DNA from: Batkoa obscura
Lineage: Eukaryota > Entomophthoromycota > Entomophthoromycetes > Entomophthorales > Batkoaceae
Assembly: GCA_030770535.1 (NCBI GenBank)
Contig: JASVEC010000001.1
Location: 1,116,001 to 1,180,000, forward strand
DNA length: 64,000 nucleotides
Reading direction: 5' to 3'
In this document: one piece after another, positions 59,271 through 64,000 of the stretch
How the letters are laid out: each line of letters opens with the position of its first letter
Position numbering within the stretch: position 1 is the stretch's first letter
Made by a program: the position numbers and the translations under genes
The notes under the pieces: generated by a model
Told to the model about the DNA's origin: nothing
What the model saw: only the letters and a program-made list of their open reading frames with translations
Databases searched by the model: none

Positions 59271-61289
59271 ATGGATTATAAAGGTTACCCACAACAAGGA
59301 GGACACGGTTCCGAGAGCTATTCAAATCAAGGCTATCCTCCAAATCAAAACTATTCAAATCAAGGCTACGCTCCAAATCAGAATTATGGAGCGCCTCCGC
59401 ACCAATATGACAATTATAACCAACCACCGCCTCAACAGGGATATAATAATTATGGGGCGAATCCACAACAAGATTATAATAATTACTCTCAAAGCCAATA
59501 CCCTCCACCACAAAATCCACCCCAATATGATACACCTAATTACAATTCTTCTCCAAATGTAAATACGGATAATAAATTTGAGGGGAAAAAATCTTTTAAT
59601 GATATCTGGGCTGCCATCTTATTTATCACCCATTTAGCCGCATTTGTTGTATTAAGTGTATTTATGATCAAAGCAATCAATTTCCGATCTTTCAGAAACT
59701 CTAATGACGGCTTTGGCAATTACAACACTTTTATTGGACTTGGCTCTGCTGGTGTGGTATCGGGGGTCCTTGGGCTACTTTATGTGTTTTTAATGCAATT
59801 GTAAGTCCGAAAACAGTATATTTTAGCTTATATTAACTCAATTATTTTAGTGCTGCAAGGATCTTAATTATAATTTCCTTTTGGTTTTCTGCTCTATTAT
59901 ATTTGGCAATTGGTGCATACTATATATATCTTAGAGTATATGTAGTTGGTGTTATTATGATAGTTTTTGCTGTAATATACGCCTTTTTATGGTTCTCATG
60001 GCGCTCACGTATCCCTTTTTCCACGATAATGCTTAAAAACGTCTCTTTATTTACAAGACATTATCCTGGAACTATCTTTATTAGTTTTATATTTTTAGTG
60101 TTATCTATCGCCTATACCATTTATTGGGCATTTACAGTAATTTTCATGTGATTTTTTCAAGTACTCTTTTAATAATCTATTTAGCTTATGGGCGCAATTC
60201 AAGTATATTCTGAACAGTCATCCAATTGTACTACTAGAGTTGTAAATGGACGTACTGTGCAGGAATGTAAGACAAACCCAGCCCTTTATGCTATATACGT
60301 CTTTACTGCTTTTTCTTTGTATTGGACTACTCAGGTAAATAATTTCATTATTAAATCCAACAAAATAATCTATTTTAGCTTTTGAAAGACATTACACATA
60401 TGACTATTTCAGGCACGTTTGCAGCCGATTACTTTTTCCCCTCATCAACATCTACAGCATCAAGATATACATCATTTGCTTCTTTAGGGAGAGCTCTTAC
60501 TACTTCATTTGGTTCTGCTTGCTTTGGAAGTCTTTTGGTAGCAATAGTTAGACTTTTGAAAACTTTAGCTTCTCAATCACGTAATGGAAGCGACAACATG
60601 CTTTGCGCATTCATAGCATGTTGTGCTGAGTGTATCCTTGGTAAATATATTGATATATAATATTATCAGAATTGTAGTATTAACTTGATTTAGCTCAAAT
60701 CGAAGCACTCTTAGAGTACTTTAACACATATGCTTATTGTTATTGTGCTATGTATGGATTGCCTTATGTTCCAGCTGGGAAGGTAAGCTTTAATTGTCAT
60801 ATTATAGTAACAATAATTAATATTCTCATTTAGGCTACATGGAATTTGATTAAAGACCGAGGTGTAGAAGCAATTATAAATGATTCCTTAATCGGAAATG
60901 TGTTGGGATTAGGTAAACTGCTTTAGTTTAATGTTTTGTAATCACTTGTTAATTGTTTGTGTAGGTTCTATTTTAATTTCTGTCATATCGGCCTTAGTTG
61001 CATATATTGTCACTTCGATAACTCAACCCAATATGGATGGAGGAATTATAACAGCAGTGGTAATAATATCATTCTTCATTGGTCTCTTAGTTTCCAGTGT
61101 CATCTTCCAAGTAATTGAGAGTGCTAACACTTCATTCTTTGTTTGTTTGGCAGAAGATCCTCAAGCACTTGCCTCATACAACCCTGAGTTGTTTGAGAGT
61201 GTAAGTTATTTAATATACTATTATAAAGATCAAGTATTAATTATTTATAGATTCGTCAAACATATCCCCAAGTTATAAACCCTGTTTAA
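59271..61289 (+). CDS. PNS1: CTL/Pns1 choline-transporter-like membrane protein (556 aa, eight exons)
   Basis: Exons 59271-59800, 59851-60136, 60185-60334, 60379-60640, 60694-60782, 60834-60912, 60965-61200 and 61251-61289. The introns are 44-53 bases and the frame closes through all. Residues 1-95 are a cytosolic Tyr/Asn/Gln/Pro-rich tail with repeats such as NYSNQGY and PNQNY. Then FNDIWAAILFITHLAAFVVL opens a set of about ten membrane helices. CTL-family marks near the C-terminus are LEYFNTYAYCYCAMYGLPY, FFVCLAEDPQALASYNPELF and the final IRQTYPQV. The family includes animal choline transporters; yeast Pns1 is a plasma-membrane protein whose substrate is unsettled. Start: first ATG, directly preceding the typical low-complexity tail. 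Confidence 0.93.
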
Positions 61290-63286
61290 AGTAATAATTT
61301 AATTTCAAATTAACTATATTCTTTAATAATAAACCAACTATATTATCTATATTTTTATAATATTTGATAAAAACAATATAATGAATGTAGTATGTTTAGT
61401 AAGACATTATAAACTTATTTAATCTTTTAAAAATGTTTGATACAATTAAGAGTTTAAATAAAACTGTTATCTTTTAAACCATTTCTGCATTGAAATAGGG
61501 GATTTATGCTAAGTTAGAAAGTTGAACTATTTAGTATAGAGGCTTAGTTTAACATTGTTCAGATTTAAACCACAATTTTGATGTATTATTTTCAAATTTT
61601 AAATAACAACAGAATCCTTTTTATCTATTTATTCTAATGATGGTTTCCGCTTTAATTCCTTTCAAAAACTTATCTTTCTTTGATTATATAAAAACTACAT
61701 AATAACTATAGTTGAAATTCAAAACCATTGAATATAATAATAACAAAATAAAATGCAAATTATTAATATAAAAATATTTAAGCTTAGAAATAGTATTAAT
61801 AATATAGCCTAAACTGTGATCTTATTTTTTAATATTGTCAAATTATAACTTGGAGAGATTAGTAGTGGTATTGGAAATTTAGTCATAATCTTTATATCGC
61901 CTAAATTCCAATATTTTATAATTAATAAATAAAGTTTCTAAGCTAAGCTAAGCTACTTTTCGGTATACTGTTTAAATACACTTACTATGGAAAGTAACTT
62001 TAATCAACGTAGTCAATTAAAATCCTTATACAAAAAAATAAATCTCCTTAAATCATGGGATTTCATTTTCATAAATTAAAAGTTACATGAGGATATTAAA
62101 TATACTCCTTATAGATGCTAGATTATAAACAAATAAATTAGCCTAAATACATCAGAACCGAAACTCGGAGCTTAGACCCTGCTTAAGAGCTAATAAATAT
62201 ATTAAATTAAAATATTTAATATTCGCAAGTTTCTATAAACATAACATTAGATTAATTAGTTATAATGAAATTAAAAAAATTATACTTGTCTAAAAAATAA
62301 TCTATAAAAGAATTTATTATTACACTACATAGAGATGTTTTTTCTGATTTCATCATTTTTTCCATTTTTTAAGCGCTATTTGAGTAGAATAATTGTTAGT
62401 AAAATTCTTAAACAAGGAAATACATCCCCACATGTTTCATTATTACATAGCTTTATGTTAAATAAATTTTATTGTTATGAATCAATGTTATTAATAAATA
62501 TATTATTAAGATCCCTACTATAATAAATATTACCTCATTATTGTTTGGCGCTTTTTCAATCTTACTTACGACTTAAAGCATACATATTAAGTTTTAGTAG
62601 TTTATATTAATAAGAAAACTTCATACCACAATTCCTAAAGTAAAGGCGATGATATATTGATTTTTTATTTTATTTTAAAATTAAAAAATTTAATTTATAA
62701 AAGGAATGATGAGTCAATTGAAATTAAGCGTAAGTATTAACCCATACATTTTTATTTCTAATGTAACATTGATACTTGTTAAATTATTTATTAAAAAAGC
62801 TAATAGTACAGATATAAACTTGTTCTGATTAATGCGGACGGTTCAAATTTTATATATTCAAGTTTATAGTTGTTGAATAAAGGCTAAATTTATTTAGTGA
62901 TTGTTATTAAAATATTTAATACTGCTATTTTATAATTGATTTTTCCTCACATTTGTTTATTCTCAAATAAGTAATATTCTCTAAAGTGGTCAACTGGGCC
63001 TGGATGGTTAGAATTTGGTTAAATGAAATTAGGCTGAATTTATCAACCAATTAAAGATAAATTCTATTGATTAAAAGGGGAAGGTATGATTTATTAGTTT
63101 ACCTTTAATGTTTAATGCATGTTTTAATTTGAATCTTATAATCGAGTCTAGAATATATATAGTCAAAAGATTGACTTAAATTATTAATAAACGTTTGTAA
63201 TTTCTTTCAACCTTTTTATTAACAATATAAACTACTTTTTGATTACTCGTAATCAATCGTGATAAGCATTAAATTTAGCGTTAAAA
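61290..63286. other. Intergenic with one MITE
   Basis: About 2 kb, A+T-rich, no gene seen. A MITE lies at 62330-62430. The part just before 63287 is the promoter region of the last gene. Confidence 0.5.
62330..62430 (+). mobile_element. MITE copy, rightmost
   Basis: TAGAGATGTTTTTTCTGA at the left, core GCGCTATTTGAGTAGAATAA, and ATACATCCCCA at the right. Confidence 0.9.
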
Positions 63287-64000
63287 ATGAAAGACGTAAT
63301 TGATCAAGCCATCTTGAATTTGGAACCAAAAGTGGGGGATAATATAGTAAGCTTTGATATCTCATATACGTGGGGTAAAGAGCATATACTACCAAGGGAG
63401 TTGGAGCCTTTAAGGTATGTAGGTGATGATTTAGCGCAATCCTGTCTACCCTATTTAAAATACGCCCCTAGCAATTCTTTAAGGATAAATAACGAGTTTC
63501 GTTTAAATAAATTAAAAGAATTGATTAAAGATGAGGAAACATGTCCCAAAGAAGTTCGCGAGCTATATAAAGAATTGTACCATGTCCCGGAATGGGTAGA
63601 CCAAGATCAAATTAAAAGAGGTCAAACATTATACTGGTCCTACTTCCCTCTTATTAAATTGATATTATTAAACTGTAGCTTAGTTGGTGGGTTTTCAGCA
63701 GAGAAGATAGTAGCCACGTTAAACTGTACAAATTATTTAAATAGCCCAACCAAAGCATACCCAAGGCTATTGGAAACTGCGTTATTTGTGATGGATTGTA
63801 TGTGCTTTGATGAACTCAAACCAGAAGGAAGGGGTTGGCTATCCGCCTTTAATGTTAGGATGATGCATGCTCAAGTAAGACAACATGTTCTACGCTTACC
63901 AAAAGGCTTTTATGATAAAAAATTAAACGGTGTACCTGCAAATCAAGAAGATTTATACTCAACAACACTTGTGTTTTCTTATGTAGTATTAATAAATTTA
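63287..64000 (+). CDS. mpaB/DUF2236-type protein, 5' part (238 codons seen)
   Basis: The frame opens at ATG 63287 and is still open at the window edge. The visible part reads like the fungal ER-bound oxygenase mpaB / rubber-oxygenase-like family (DUF2236): RGQTLYWSYFPLIKLILLN, LVGGFSAEKIVATLNCTNYL, RLLETALFVMDCM, GWLSAFNVRMMHAQVRQHVL (the H-A-x-V-R-x-H motif near the presumed heme-binding site) and STTLVFSYVVLINL. Characterised relatives include mpaB of mycophenolic acid synthesis and bacterial latex-clearing proteins; most fungal members are unstudied. The substrate here is unknown. Further exons lie beyond 64000. Confidence 0.8.
   Translation, partial: MKDVIDQAILNLEPKVGDNIVSFDISYTWGKEHILPRELEPLRYVGDDLAQSCLPYLKYAPSNSLRINNEFRLNKLKELIKDEETCPKEVRELYKELYHVPEWVDQDQIKRGQTLYWSYFPLIKLILLNCSLVGGFSAEKIVATLNCTNYLNSPTKAYPRLLETALFVMDCMCFDELKPEGRGWLSAFNVRMMHAQVRQHVLRLPKGFYDKKLNGVPANQEDLYSTTLVFSYVVLINL

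Overview
The window is nuclear DNA of an A+T-rich fungus. The evidence is a spread of fungal housekeeping genes: an mRNA guanylyltransferase separate from any triphosphatase, mitochondrial ribosomal protein uL2m, a p47/Shp1 cofactor, a Pns1-type choline-transporter-like protein, a Nud1/Cdc11-like leucine-rich scaffold and two siderophore-transporter-type MFS proteins. Spliceosomal introns are very short (43-61 bases), with GTAAG-like donors and A+T-rich interiors. This fits an early-diverging or otherwise A+T-rich fungus; the sequence alone does not name the species.

Layout. 1-7.7 kb: a terminal fragment of a small gene, a tRNA-Pro, a small hypothetical gene and a four-exon JmjC/zinc-finger gene. 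9-17 kb: a six-exon, 1315-residue acidic Asn-rich protein, a small secreted GPI-anchor-like protein and a leucine-rich-repeat protein. 18.9-30.7 kb: two paralogous siderophore-type transporters on opposite strands flank a five-exon Nud1/Cdc11-like gene and a transposon cluster. The first transporter has a textbook iron-GATA-factor site (ATCTGATAA) about 160 bases before its start. 31-50 kb: a gene desert of nested mobile elements, with only one imperfect tRNA-Arg. 50.6-56.7 kb: a compact set of conserved genes (capping enzyme, SUZ-domain protein, uL2m, p47/Shp1). 59.2-61.3 kb: an eight-exon CTL/Pns1 gene. 63.3 kb to the end: the 5' part of an mpaB/DUF2236-type protein.

The most unusual content is mobile. 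About 32 copies of a roughly 100-base MITE (ends TGGGGRTGT / ACAYCCCCA, TA target) occur on both strands from 13.7 kb onward. Several sit inside a second family, a roughly 2.4-kb DNA transposon. That family has TIR GGGRTGTCCRAATTGG and decayed minus-strand reading frames with a D-G-H-F-G motif that I cannot place in a named superfamily. The two families share the first bases of their termini, so the large element may mobilise the small one. Four solo LTRs of one family, a Tc1/mariner-IS630 relic with about 100-base inverted repeats and a piggyBac-like relic complete the cluster. Nested insertions give a partial relative chronology.

Exon joins were worked out by hand from GT-AG sites and reading-frame continuity. 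For every spliced gene the frame closes exactly across all proposed introns.
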